DNA of 64,000 nt, taken from Bacteroidota bacterium (GTDB lineage: Bacteria; Bacteroidota; Bacteroidia; Chitinophagales; Chitinophagaceae). Positions 28,462 to 37,023 of the stretch are shown piece by piece. Position 1 is the first letter of the stretch; each line of letters opens with the position of its first letter. The DNA is taken from assembly GCA_018266455.1 (NCBI GenBank), contig JAFEAJ010000012.1, forward strand, positions 1 to 64,000, given 5' to 3'. The notes beneath the pieces were generated by a model. That model was given only the letters and a program-made list of their open reading frames with translations, was not told the DNA's origin and ran no database searches. The position numbers were made by a program, and so were the translations under genes.

Positions 28462-31400
28462 CTATTGTTGTTTTTTTTTCATTATTTGCACTCCGCTTAC
28501 ATCCCCCATCAGTGCTGAAGCATATCCACGGATCCTCAAACCCATTTCCTCAGATCCGGTATTCAGTAACCGATCATAATTCTTTTTAAAAAAAGGGCCC
28601 TCGTATTCTTTCCATTGTGTTTGTTGCGAAAAAACAGAAATAAAATTGCTTTGATTATCCCATTTGCTATAGGGATTATTTTCCTGGTAAATATCTGGAG
28701 TGCTCCAGCTATGTCTATTAAACTGATCCAATGAGGCATCATACATGCTTGTGAGTACCTCTGCAACTACTTTATCTTTTCTGTATCCTGAAATTTTTAC
28801 TTTCCATTTTTCCTCACTTCCGGGCAGGGTTTTATCGCGATAGGTTTCATAACTTATGGAGAGCTCTTTGTTCGTCCATGGCACGCTGATGATGTTGTTG
28901 CTTGTATAAAACCGATTGTTTTTTACAAAAGCATAAGAAACACCAAACCCTCCCCGGTCATTTTCGGTAACAATAAAACCTGTTGATCTTTTTTCGTTGT
29001 TCATCTGAAAGAAAGAATAGTTATGTGCTTGCCAATTGCCTCCTGATTGCACGGAACTGTCGCTTACTGCCGGCCTGTAGTCGGATTTTTCAATCACGAA
29101 CACCTCGTTCGCAGATGATCCCATTGAAGTAATTGCTTTTTTTCCCGGCTCAGCAACCTGGTAATTATCGTAAGCCCAGTTATATTGCGGGCTTGCCGGG
29201 CGTCCTGTTTTGGGGTCAAATAGCTGGATATATTTTATGTTTTTTACTTCTTCGCCATATTTATCTTTAGCTGTTGCCTCAATAACGTACCATCCGGTAT
29301 TAAACGATGAGCGGTCAATGAAGAATATTGAGCTCTCTTTTGTTGAATCTGTTTTTTCAAAAACTTTCTGTTCCTTTTGCCAGGTTTCCTTTTTTGTCTC
29401 ATTGCTGTATTCATCATTGGGAAAATACCTCAGGTATTCTTCTTTGTTCATCACAAACTGGTCGGGCTGTTGCCAGTATCGCTGGCGGATCAGCCTGTTA
29501 GGCGATTGCAATTTATATATCGCCACGTTCACATTGGTTGGTTCAAATTCGCCGGAAAGGTTTCTTGTTTTGATAAGAATATTTTTCAGGCTGTCGGCCG
29601 GAAGGTTATCTCCATAAGGCAGGTTAATGGAAAGGTCAAGCGCCTTGTAGCCTACCGAAACCTGTGTTTCGCTACTTCGTGTTTCCCCATTAATATCTGT
29701 AACATCTGCACTCACAGCATATTCAAACACTGGCGCTAATTCTTTCCTGATGGAATTGTCCGGAATGGCTTTAAACCGGATGAAAAAATTTCCCGCGGCA
29801 TTTGTTTTGATTTCCCCATGGGCGATTTCCTGTGAAGCACTTTGTGGCATGCCCCATCGCCAGTAAAGCCATGGATAAGGAAAATTAGCACGGCGTGTTA
29901 CGCTGTACTTTACTGTTGCCCCGTCAATATTATTCCCTGAATAGGCTTTGGCAAAACCAGTGATCCCTATGGTGTCATTGAGGCGATAAGAGCCTTTCAG
30001 CTTATCATAAGATAGATAAAATTTTGGCCGTTTATATTCTTCCACCGAAAAAGCCTGCTCACCTTCAGTTGAGTCGTCAGCAATTTTGAATTCACCGTTT
30101 AGCAGGCCTTCCGGCAACTTGAATTTGCCGTTGTAAGATCCAAAATCGTTGGTTGTTACAAAAACTGAATCGGCTTCTTGTTCGTTCACATCGTATAAAA
30201 TCACTTTGGTTTTGAATTGGGGCAGGATTTTCGGTTGTTTTGTATCAAAATCTTTTGTAGTGACTATTCCTTTAAAATAGACGGTTTGACCCGGGCGATA
30301 GATTGAACGATCAGTGAAAAGAAATGACCTCAGGTTCTTTTTCTCATATTGATTTCTATCAGTGGGCGTTTCGCCATCTTCCCTATAAGCATATTGATAG
30401 GCGTTGTTGTCAATAAACAAATGGTCGTTTGAGGTAGTAAATTCCAATTTAAGCTGATTGTTGTTCTGTGTTTTTGATGGGACGATCGTAAAAGAGCCGT
30501 TCTTGTCTGTGCTGAAATTCTCCCCTTTCCTTTCAAGGTATTTATTTTGCTTGCCATCATAATACTGATACCATGCCTGCACGCTTGCCCTGGCAATAGG
30601 TTGCCCGGTTTCTCTATTCAGCACAAAATAATCGCTGCCATTATTAATATAGGCAATATTCGACACATAAAAGAATGCAACAGTTATTGGGCTTTTATCC
30701 AGGCTGAAATCAGCATCAGGGCTAGCCAGCAATGCGTATTCACCAACAGGCAGGCTGTCAACTTTTATTTCTGCAGAGTGCTTTTGATAATCATTTGTTC
30801 CAGAAAAAACCTGCTGAAAACTTTTGATCGGCCCAAACCGCGTAACTTTCTTCCAGTAATCATCCTGCCATTGGTTGCCGAGGCCCTCCCGGATAGCCCG
30901 GTTTGCATTAATAATGCGGAAGTATAGTGTTGTGCAATTGCGGTAACTCACCAATGCCCTGAAAGGCAAAGCGGGGACATTCACTTTTTCAAGCTGTAGG
31001 CTTAGTTCTTTTTTGTTGATCTGGCGCAAAAGGCCAGCACAATTTGCTTTTCCTTCCGAGCTGTCTTGTTGAGCCATTACTCTTTCACAAATTTGTTTTG
31101 CAGGCAGGTATGATAATCGGTTAGCCGTATCTGTTACAGGATTGTATCTTGAAGCTTTGTCGGCATATTGTTGCGCCTGCAGGTACCATGCTTGTGCGGC
31201 TGCAGGCTCATCGGGGTAAGAGCCAGTGATATTCTGAAGAGATTTGAAGTACAGTTCATCTTTATTATCCATTACCCCATACTGATGGGCAAATTGTAAC
31301 CTTTCAATATCTACATCAATTAGCGCATCAGGTTTTATATCGTGATCATGAAATAACAATAGGCCCTGGAACAATTGCAGCGCTTTATAATGCAGGGAAG

Positions 31401-32127
31401 CTGAATCGGTTATTTTAAAATGATAACGCGAGAATACGCTTTTGTCAGCAAAAATTTCCGGGCTATTCAATTCAAAAGCATAAGCAGGTTTACTGATATA
31501 CCGTTCATCACTTGTAAAATATTCCAAAGCACGATGAGTTAACAGGTCGAAAAGTGTTGGCCTCAAATTGCGCACGTTACCTTTGATAATTACAGCATCG
31601 AAGGGTTTCAGTTTTGTTTGTTGTAAAAGACCTTCATATTTAATGGAAGCAAGGTATAGTTCGCTGATTTTTTTATGAAAGTCATCAATGCCCCAGGTAA
31701 GGGGATCTTTCTTTTTGAAATTTACTGTCGCTGTACGGTCATACAATCTCCACCTGTTTTGTTGGAAATAGCTCCAATACAGCCCTGCTTCTATGCTCAG
31801 CAAAACCGATTTTGCAGGTTCTTTTATTGAAAGGATTTCTTTGTCCAATGCAGCAGTGCCGTTCATTAGTGCGTTTTCATCAGTCTTCTGCTGAATGCTC
31901 ATTTTGTACAATAAGGTCTTTATCAATTGTGCTTCATTATTTTCTCTTTTCGCATGAGCATATACATTGTCAATTTCCTGTAAAGCAGATTGCACTAACC
32001 CCTTTTTCAAAATCAACGAATCAATTTTTCCCCATGTGGTATTATAATCGAATGGCCTTTCCTGTGCATGTGCATTTCCAATAGTAATAATTAAGCTGGC
32101 TATGATGATTATAGATTTACGGCCCAT
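28462..32127 (-). CDS. Alpha-2-macroglobulin family protein, N-terminal part
   Basis: A 1221-codon frame with a Sec signal peptide (1-22, ending AHAQ), a helical region of about 350 residues typical of Bacteroidota members, then macroglobulin domains. The MG2 hallmark FTDRSIYRPGQTVYFKG lies near residue 600-617. It ends at TAG (28464-28462) three codons after a nine-A run, right before the bait-region equivalent. With eight As the frame would read on through 11 linking codons into the next frame, giving about 2054 residues, a usual length for the family. Whether the break is a sequencing error, a mutation or a slippage site is not decidable from one sequence. Confidence 0.87.
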   Translation of the reverse strand: MGRKSIIIIASLIITIGNAHAQERPFDYNTTWGKIDSLILKKGLVQSALQEIDNVYAHAKRENNEAQLIKTLLYKMSIQQKTDENALMNGTAALDKEILSIKEPAKSVLLSIEAGLYWSYFQQNRWRLYDRTATVNFKKKDPLTWGIDDFHKKISELYLASIKYEGLLQQTKLKPFDAVIIKGNVRNLRPTLFDLLTHRALEYFTSDERYISKPAYAFELNSPEIFADKSVFSRYHFKITDSASLHYKALQLFQGLLLFHDHDIKPDALIDVDIERLQFAHQYGVMDNKDELYFKSLQNITGSYPDEPAAAQAWYLQAQQYADKASRYNPVTDTANRLSYLPAKQICERVMAQQDSSEGKANCAGLLRQINKKELSLQLEKVNVPALPFRALVSYRNCTTLYFRIINANRAIREGLGNQWQDDYWKKVTRFGPIKSFQQVFSGTNDYQKHSAEIKVDSLPVGEYALLASPDADFSLDKSPITVAFFYVSNIAYINNGSDYFVLNRETGQPIARASVQAWYQYYDGKQNKYLERKGENFSTDKNGSFTIVPSKTQNNNQLKLEFTTSNDHLFIDNNAYQYAYREDGETPTDRNQYEKKNLRSFLFTDRSIYRPGQTVYFKGIVTTKDFDTKQPKILPQFKTKVILYDVNEQEADSVFVTTNDFGSYNGKFKLPEGLLNGEFKIADDSTEGEQAFSVEEYKRPKFYLSYDKLKGSYRLNDTIGITGFAKAYSGNNIDGATVKYSVTRRANFPYPWLYWRWGMPQSASQEIAHGEIKTNAAGNFFIRFKAIPDNSIRKELAPVFEYAVSADVTDINGETRSSETQVSVGYKALDLSINLPYGDNLPADSLKNILIKTRNLSGEFEPTNVNVAIYKLQSPNRLIRQRYWQQPDQFVMNKEEYLRYFPNDEYSNETKKETWQKEQKVFEKTDSTKESSIFFIDRSSFNTGWYVIEATAKDKYGEEVKNIKYIQLFDPKTGRPASPQYNWAYDNYQVAEPGKKAITSMGSSANEVFVIEKSDYRPAVSDSSVQSGGNWQAHNYSFFQMNNEKRSTGFIVTENDRGGFGVSYAFVKNNRFYTSNNIISVPWTNKELSISYETYRDKTLPGSEEKWKVKISGYRKDKVVAEVLTSMYDASLDQFNRHSWSTPDIYQENNPYSKWDNQSNFISVFSQQTQWKEYEGPFFKKNYDRLLNTGSEEMGLRIRGYASALMGDVSGVQIMKKKQQ
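28471..28479 (-). repeat. A9 homopolymer at the alpha-2-macroglobulin frame break
   Basis: On the coding strand ATG is followed by nine As, then CAACAATAG. A9 gives a stop within six codons. A8 gives continuous coding into the thioester half. A10 gives a stop eight codons on. Runs of this length are known slippage sites for bacterial RNA polymerase (for example Thermus dnaX). Confidence 0.85.
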
Positions 32128-32157
32128 GGAAAGTTTTTTTAAAAGTTACTTCTTGTT

Positions 32158-32196
32158 TTGCATGAATGAGATGCAAGGTTATGCTTTTTTGCATAA
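32158..32196. repeat. Two tandem hairpins upstream of the alpha-2-macroglobulin gene
   Basis: TTGCAT/ATGCAA (32158-32176) and TTATGC/GCATAA (32179-32196) are adjacent inverted repeats. On the minus strand the -7-like TAACCTTGC lies across their junction, so they may flank the promoter and act as operator sites. Evidence is limited to symmetry and position. Confidence 0.35.
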
Positions 32197-32384
32197 ACTG
32201 CTTTAAACCCGGGAGGTTGAAGCATAACAAAAATTTAAAATTACTTCTCCCCTTTATTCACCATTCTTATAATAGTATATACAAGGTATTATTAACACCA
32301 CGCTAACTGTTCCTGTTTAAACAAACGCATTTCCCGCTTTTCTTATTAATGCATTCAATCTTAATTAAACAAAAATCAAAAAAA

Positions 32385-32726
32385 ATGAAAACAAAATTTA
32401 CTCTTCTTATCGTCTCGTGCTTATTAACTTCAGTTGTTACTAAGGCACAGGATTGGAGCCACGAGAATGATAATCGGGATTATGCCTACAAAAATGACCG
32501 GCATTTTGACAACCGCAATAATTTTGATTACAGGTCACAATTGTTCTATCTGCAACAACAGCTCCGTTATGAATTAAATGAACTTGATCGGGCAAAGGCT
32601 TTTGGCAACTGGGAAAAAGCACGCCATGAAAAACATGAGATTGCCCAATTGCGTTTTGAAATCAGGAAACTGCGCCGCCACAGGTATTTTGACAGAGATG
32701 ATTATAAAGATTACGATTACCACTGA
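32385..32726 (+). CDS. Small exported Asp/Arg/Tyr-rich helical protein
   Basis: A 113-residue protein with a signal peptide (1-22, ending TKAQ). The start at 32385 is preferred to an ATG at 32349, which would put 12 polar residues before the signal. The mature part has a D/N/R/Y-rich stretch (DNRDYAYKNDRHFDNRNN), then an amphipathic helix of about 45 residues, and ends DRDDYKDYDYH. This is the style of small Bacteroidota periplasmic proteins of unknown function. A strong hairpin terminator follows 40 bp later, so the gene is monocistronic. Confidence 0.65.
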   Translation: MKTKFTLLIVSCLLTSVVTKAQDWSHENDNRDYAYKNDRHFDNRNNFDYRSQLFYLQQQLRYELNELDRAKAFGNWEKARHEKHEIAQLRFEIRKLRRHRYFDRDDYKDYDYH

Positions 32727-33189
32727 AGACTGTAGAACAAATAGTTTCCCGGAACAACTATAAAAAAATCCCCCCGAATTTTCGAGGGGGTTTTCTTTAG
32801 GTGTACGATCAACAAAGTCCAGGCTAAATAATATAGATAAGGAATACGTATATCAACTACTACTAAATGAGATGCTGCTTGAATTATCAAAGCCAAAAAA
32901 ACAGGAGCATTTGCCATAAACGCAACTCAATCCAAGCCCTCCAAAACCAGATTGTGCTATCCAGAAAGAAAGGTCTTCGAGAGTATCCAGGAATGCGATT
33001 CAAAAAACAATACGAAAGTACCTGCTGGTATTGTTAACTACAGAACAAGATTTCAACACAATGTGGAAAATTAATGTGCGATGAGCCAGTAAAAAAGGCA
33101 TCGTAAAAAAAAAACTGTTTTGCTTGTCGAGGCAAATAATTAGCTATGCACCATCCTGCTGGCGATTATTTTTTGCTTCACCAGCCCAA
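32727..33189. other. Convergent intergenic region
   Basis: 463 bp between the small exported gene and sucD. It holds the terminator at 32769-32798. I see nothing else that I can support in 32800-33189. Confidence 0.6.
32769..32798 (+). terminator. Rho-independent terminator after the 32385 gene
   Basis: CCCCC-CGA and TCG-A-GGGGG form a stem with one bulged base and a 3-nt loop, followed by TTTTCTTT. An A-rich run on the left side (AAAAAAAT) could let it act on the minus strand as well. Confidence 0.8.
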
Positions 33190-34062
33190 TCATTTCTTAA
33201 GCAATTTTGCCATTGTTGCGCCAATATCTGCAGGGCTTTTCACCACAGAAATACCGCACTCTTCCATTATTTTCATTTTTGCAGCGGCTGTGTCATCTGC
33301 GCCGCCTATTATTGCGCCGGCATGGCCCATACGCCTTCCCGGAGGCGCTGTTTGTCCGGCAATAAAACCGATTACCGGTTTAGAGCTGTATTGTTTTATC
33401 CATCTTGCAGCATCAGCTTCCATGCTGCCTCCAATTTCTCCAATCATCACTATCCCTTCTGTTTCGGGGTCGTTCATCAGCAGTTCAACGGCTTCTTTGG
33501 TAGTAGTCCCGATAATGGGGTCGCCACCTATCCCTACCGCTGTTGATACACCAAGGCCTGCTTTTGCTACCTGATCACTTGCTTCGTAGGTAAGCGTTCC
33601 CGACTTAGAAACGATGCCAATTTTCCCTTTCTTGAAAACGAATCCCGGCATAATACCCACTTTGCATTCATCAGCAGTAATCACGCCAGGGCAATTGGGC
33701 CCTATTAATCGGGTATGCGTACCCGTTAAATAATTTTTTACTTTTACCATATCCTGTACGGGGATCCCCTCTGTAATACACACAACCAGTTCAATTCCCG
33801 CCTCGGCAGATTCCATAATAGCATCGGCGGCAAATCCGGGGGGAACAAAAATAATCGATACGTTTGTGCCGGTTTTTTTCACTGCATCAGCTACGGTATT
33901 AAAAACGGGCCTGTCCAAATGCTGGCTTCCGCCCTTACCAGGCGTAACGCCACCTACTACATTTGTTCCGTATTCGATCATCTGCGTTGCATGAAATGTT
34001 CCTTCCGTTCCGGTAAAGCCCTGCACAATGATTTTTGAATTTTTATTCACCAAAATACTCAT
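33190..34062 (-). CDS. sucD: Succinyl-CoA synthetase (ADP-forming) subunit alpha
   Basis: TCA-cycle enzyme making succinate and ATP/GTP from succinyl-CoA; the alpha subunit binds CoA and carries the phosphohistidine. The 290-residue protein shows the CoA-binding [10 protein letters not shown] (15-24), the PPGFAADAI segment, GPNCPG, and the active-site histidine in [10 protein letters not shown] (about 241-250). The sequence is complete. sucC is not beside it, as is common in Bacteroidota, so the subunits are encoded apart. It has its own promoter. Confidence 0.96.
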   Translation of the reverse strand: MSILVNKNSKIIVQGFTGTEGTFHATQMIEYGTNVVGGVTPGKGGSQHLDRPVFNTVADAVKKTGTNVSIIFVPPGFAADAIMESAEAGIELVVCITEGIPVQDMVKVKNYLTGTHTRLIGPNCPGVITADECKVGIMPGFVFKKGKIGIVSKSGTLTYEASDQVAKAGLGVSTAVGIGGDPIIGTTTKEAVELLMNDPETEGIVMIGEIGGSMEADAARWIKQYSSKPVIGFIAGQTAPPGRRMGHAGAIIGGADDTAAAKMKIMEECGISVVKSPADIGATMAKLLKK

Positions 34063-34081
34063 AGCAAAAAATTAATTGCCG

Positions 34082-34114
34082 CAAAAATAATACATTATCG
34101 GTTTCAAGTTTCAA
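34082..34114 (-). promoter_or_regulatory. sucD promoter
   Basis: On the minus strand TTG (34114-34112), a 22-bp spacer and TATTTTTGC (34089-34081) match the Bacteroidota consensus. Transcription would start about 34075, only a few bases before the sucD ATG at 34062. Confidence 0.55.
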
Positions 34115-34445
34115 GTTTTCTGCTTCAGGAATTCTTTATTTGCATTTTACTGATGTGCTGAAATTTGTATTTTAATACAAGCACCAGTGCCCTGTGTAGT
34201 ACTTCGTACATCGGCATTACCACTGCTGGGCTTTAGGCTAAAAAAATAAAAGGTTGGCCGTGCAATCATACGGCAATGATTAAAAAAAGAAATTTCCCGG
34301 TTATTAACAAACAACCTATCATTAAAAGAGAAAGCCCCATTTTTAAATGCTGTCCAACCGGTAATATATTATAAGATATTCCCCGTTTCGTCGCTAAGTT
34401 TCTCGAACTGGTCTCATTTGCAAGAAATAGGTTGCGCAGCGTGAT

Positions 34446-34453
34446 TATTTTTG
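34446..34453 (+). promoter_or_regulatory. Putative -7 box for the PepSY-like gene
   Basis: TATTTTTG lies 48 bp upstream of the ATG at 34501. The nearest TTTG (34417-34420) is 25 bp away, longer than ideal, so confidence is limited. Confidence 0.35.
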
Positions 34454-34500
34454 TGTCGTTATTGATTCTTTCAATTTATTCATCATAAAAAACTAAACAA

Positions 34501-34950
34501 ATGAAAAAGAAAATCGCAATGCTCACAGCAGCATTCTTATTAACCTTTGGCGCTTCTTTTGCCAACAGAACAAACAAAGAAATACCCAGCACAGTGAAAA
34601 CCGATTTCAGCCGGCATTTTTCTACTGCTAAAAATGTACAATGGGAGAAGGTAAATGATTATTACAAAGCAAGTTTTCTTCTTGGCAGCAATGTGCTTTT
34701 TGCTTACTATTCGGATGATGATGATTTTATCGGGGTCGCCCACAACATAACATCCGACAAATTGCCTATGATGTTGCAGGCAGATTTAAAAACGAATTAC
34801 CCGAATTACTGGATCACCAGCCTGGCAGAATATACTGTAAAACACCAGCCAGGTTACAGTATCAGCCTGGAAAGCGCTGACCAGTCAATTATTCTCAAAA
34901 GCGATAACCTCGCCAACTGGTATGTTTTTAGGACTGTAAAAAAAGATTGA
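34501..34950 (+). CDS. Exported PepSY-like domain protein
   Basis: A 149-residue protein with a signal peptide (1-21, ending SFAN). The mature chain follows the PepSY-like (BLIP-type) pattern: V...F...F..AKNVQWEKVNDYYKASF, then FAYYSDDDDFIGVAHNI, then LP..LQ.DLKTNYPNYWI, that is, one repeat of the antiparallel fold. Related Bacteroidota proteins are abundant, small and periplasmic, with no proven role. It is a single gene with its own terminator. Confidence 0.7.
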   Translation: MKKKIAMLTAAFLLTFGASFANRTNKEIPSTVKTDFSRHFSTAKNVQWEKVNDYYKASFLLGSNVLFAYYSDDDDFIGVAHNITSDKLPMMLQADLKTNYPNYWITSLAEYTVKHQPGYSISLESADQSIILKSDNLANWYVFRTVKKD

Positions 34951-34978
34951 GGAATAATCTTCTGTTAATGCCCTGGTG

Positions 34979-35029
34979 GCCTCCGGGATAAATTTTTACG
35001 ATTGTGAAGTTTGTCCCGGAGGCTTTTTT
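34979..35029 (+). terminator. Rho-independent terminator after the PepSY-like gene
   Basis: GCCTCCGGGA (34979-34988) and TCCCGGAGGC (35014-35023) form a perfect 10-bp stem around a 25-nt loop, followed by TTTTTTG. Confidence 0.88.
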
Positions 35030-35210
35030 GTGGTCGCGAATCCGTAAAATAACCCCAAGGAAAACGTTCATAAAATTTTAATATTCATATAGAACCAATA
35101 ACTTTGGCTCGGATACTATGAATCTGCCTACCTGAATGGAACCCCTTAAAGAAAATGTTTGCAAAATAAGCACCTTATATTGATGCAACAGCAAACTTTA
35201 AAAATGAATC

Positions 35211-36929
35211 ATGTTTTCCTATTTGCTACTACGCGATAATAAACAAGTAGGGCCCTACTCATTGGAAGAATTAAAATCATCCGGCATTAGGGCTTCGGAC
35301 CTGGTTTGGGTGGAAGGCAAAAGCATTAGCTGGCGCTTTCCTGATGAGATTGAAGAATTGCAGCCCTATGTTTATGCGTCGCCGGTTACCAGCAGGCAAT
35401 CATCGGGCATGGTTGCTGGAGCTGAAAGCCCCTTTCCAACAGAAAACAAGTTGTATAGCAACGGCAACCGTGAAGACACCGTTATTATCCCCGCTATTGA
35501 AAAAAGGGCAACCCCTTCCAAAGATGACGCTACCGATCAACAACAGGTAAGCAAAAGGGCACTGGACCTAAGGAAAAATATTTTTTCAAGAGAAGAAAAA
35601 GAAAATTACCAGGCACATAGGCAAGCTAATTCCCAAAAAGAAGAAACAGGTTCACCTGGTATGCCCAATACAGATATCGCCAAAGTGGTCATAGCCGATG
35701 ACCATGGCCTGTTCCGGGAAGGTGTAAAAACAGCCCTTGCCCAAAAAAAAGACATCAAAGTAGTGGGCGAGGCAGAGAATGGCATGCAATTGCTTAACCT
35801 GCTTAAACACAACAAGGCTGATGTAGTGTTGCTTGACATCCAAATGCCTGTGATGGATGGCATTTCTGCACTGAGCTCAATCCGAAAACTTTATCCCGAC
35901 CTGAAAGTGATTGTGCTTTCCATGCATGAAGGGCATTCCATGGTTTCAGCCTTGATGCAATCGGGAGCAAACGGGTATCTTACCAAAACCGCAGACTCCG
36001 AGTCGATATACCTTGCTATTAAAACCTGCCAGGAAAAAAACTATTATTTTAATGAGCTGACCAACGTATCCATGCTTGAAGGCCTGCGATCAAAAAAGAA
36101 AGCCCCTGAAAAAATTGTTCCCAACGATTTTGATGGCGCTGATTTGATGAGGAAACTCGCGGCTTCACAAAAAAAATCCAACGGCTATACCTCATCGAAA
36201 ACGCAAACAAAGATTTTGTTGGCTGTCTTTTCTGTATTGCTCATCGGCGCCAGCGTAATGGCCGCCATTACGATCCTCGGCTCAGCAAACCAGCTTCCCG
36301 GTTCTGTGACAAAAAAGAAACAAGGCGGATTTACAGACCCGTTAAAAACTCAACAATCTGCACCAATTGCTTCTGTTGGCACTTTAACCCAGCAATCGCC
36401 TGATTCATTACAAACCAAAATCAGTGCGAATGTTACTGTTGATGAAAAAAATAATTTGTTGCCTGGCATTGCAAAAAGCAATTCAGAAAAACATCCCACA
36501 AGAAAATTTAGGGACACTGCAAATACACACCCTGCCATAAGTATTCAGCAAGTTGATTCGGCAGGCAATAAAAACAATGCCGGCCAGGAAAAACCTTCGC
36601 CATCACCTGCTTCTGAATTAAAAGCGATGTCTAAAAAATATTTACACAGCCTGTTGACAGCTTCTTCAAATGACTATCACAAAGGTTTTTTTGGGGGGGT
36701 ATCCGATATTGAAATAACAGTGAACAATCGTTCTAACTTTACTATTGACGAAGCCGTTGTAGAAGTTCAATACCTATTGTCCAATTCAAAATTGTACAAG
36801 ACCGAAACGCTGACATTTCAAAATATCCAGCCTTCTTCTTCAAAAACTTTAGAAGCCCCTAAAAGCTCCAGGGGATCTGCAATTGATTATAAGATTGTTT
36901 CTGTAAAGTCAAAAGATCTCGACCTCTGA
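35211..36929 (+). CDS. GYF_2 - receiver - transmembrane fusion protein
   Basis: A 572-residue protein of unusual build. Residues 1-50 are a GYF_2-type domain (YLLLRDNKQVGPYSLEEL, then LVWVEGKSISWRFPDEI). Residues about 157-285 are a complete receiver domain with DD 163-164, phospho-acceptor D209 in LLDIQMP, S237 and K259. A charged linker leads to a membrane helix at about 334-356. The exported part has a low-complexity linker and ends in a beta-sandwich (SDIEITVNNRSNFTIDEAVVEVQYLL to the end). There is no DNA-binding domain where a NarL-type output would be. It looks like a phosphorylation-controlled signal carried across the membrane, or a receiver used to set the state of an envelope protein; this is inference. 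Confidence 0.8.
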   Translation: MFSYLLLRDNKQVGPYSLEELKSSGIRASDLVWVEGKSISWRFPDEIEELQPYVYASPVTSRQSSGMVAGAESPFPTENKLYSNGNREDTVIIPAIEKRATPSKDDATDQQQVSKRALDLRKNIFSREEKENYQAHRQANSQKEETGSPGMPNTDIAKVVIADDHGLFREGVKTALAQKKDIKVVGEAENGMQLLNLLKHNKADVVLLDIQMPVMDGISALSSIRKLYPDLKVIVLSMHEGHSMVSALMQSGANGYLTKTADSESIYLAIKTCQEKNYYFNELTNVSMLEGLRSKKKAPEKIVPNDFDGADLMRKLAASQKKSNGYTSSKTQTKILLAVFSVLLIGASVMAAITILGSANQLPGSVTKKKQGGFTDPLKTQQSAPIASVGTLTQQSPDSLQTKISANVTVDEKNNLLPGIAKSNSEKHPTRKFRDTANTHPAISIQQVDSAGNKNNAGQEKPSPSPASELKAMSKKYLHSLLTASSNDYHKGFFGGVSDIEITVNNRSNFTIDEAVVEVQYLLSNSKLYKTETLTFQNIQPSSSKTLEAPKSSRGSAIDYKIVSVKSKDLDL

Positions 36930-37023
36930 CCAGTTGTCTCTCGCGGAGTATGTTTAGCCAATTTACAGCATGTGCTACTCCCCTCTTTTGCAGGGAAAAA
37001 CGGATGGCTTATTTTTGCACACC

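Larger units (their letters stand above)
34063..34500. other. Divergent intergenic region sucD / PepSY-like gene
   Basis: 438 bp. It contains the sucD promoter (34082-34114), a candidate promoter for the rightward gene (34446-34453), tandem TTTCAAG repeats near 34102-34116, and an inverted repeat TTGTAT-TTTA-ATACAA at 34165-34180, extended by GTGC/GCAC arms. No gene is visible. Confidence 0.5.

Noticed and set aside
25962..32127. Annotating the alpha-2-macroglobulin locus as a pseudogene
   Set aside because: Only one base at a homopolymer separates the frames and all functional motifs remain, so error or slippage is at least as likely as inactivation.
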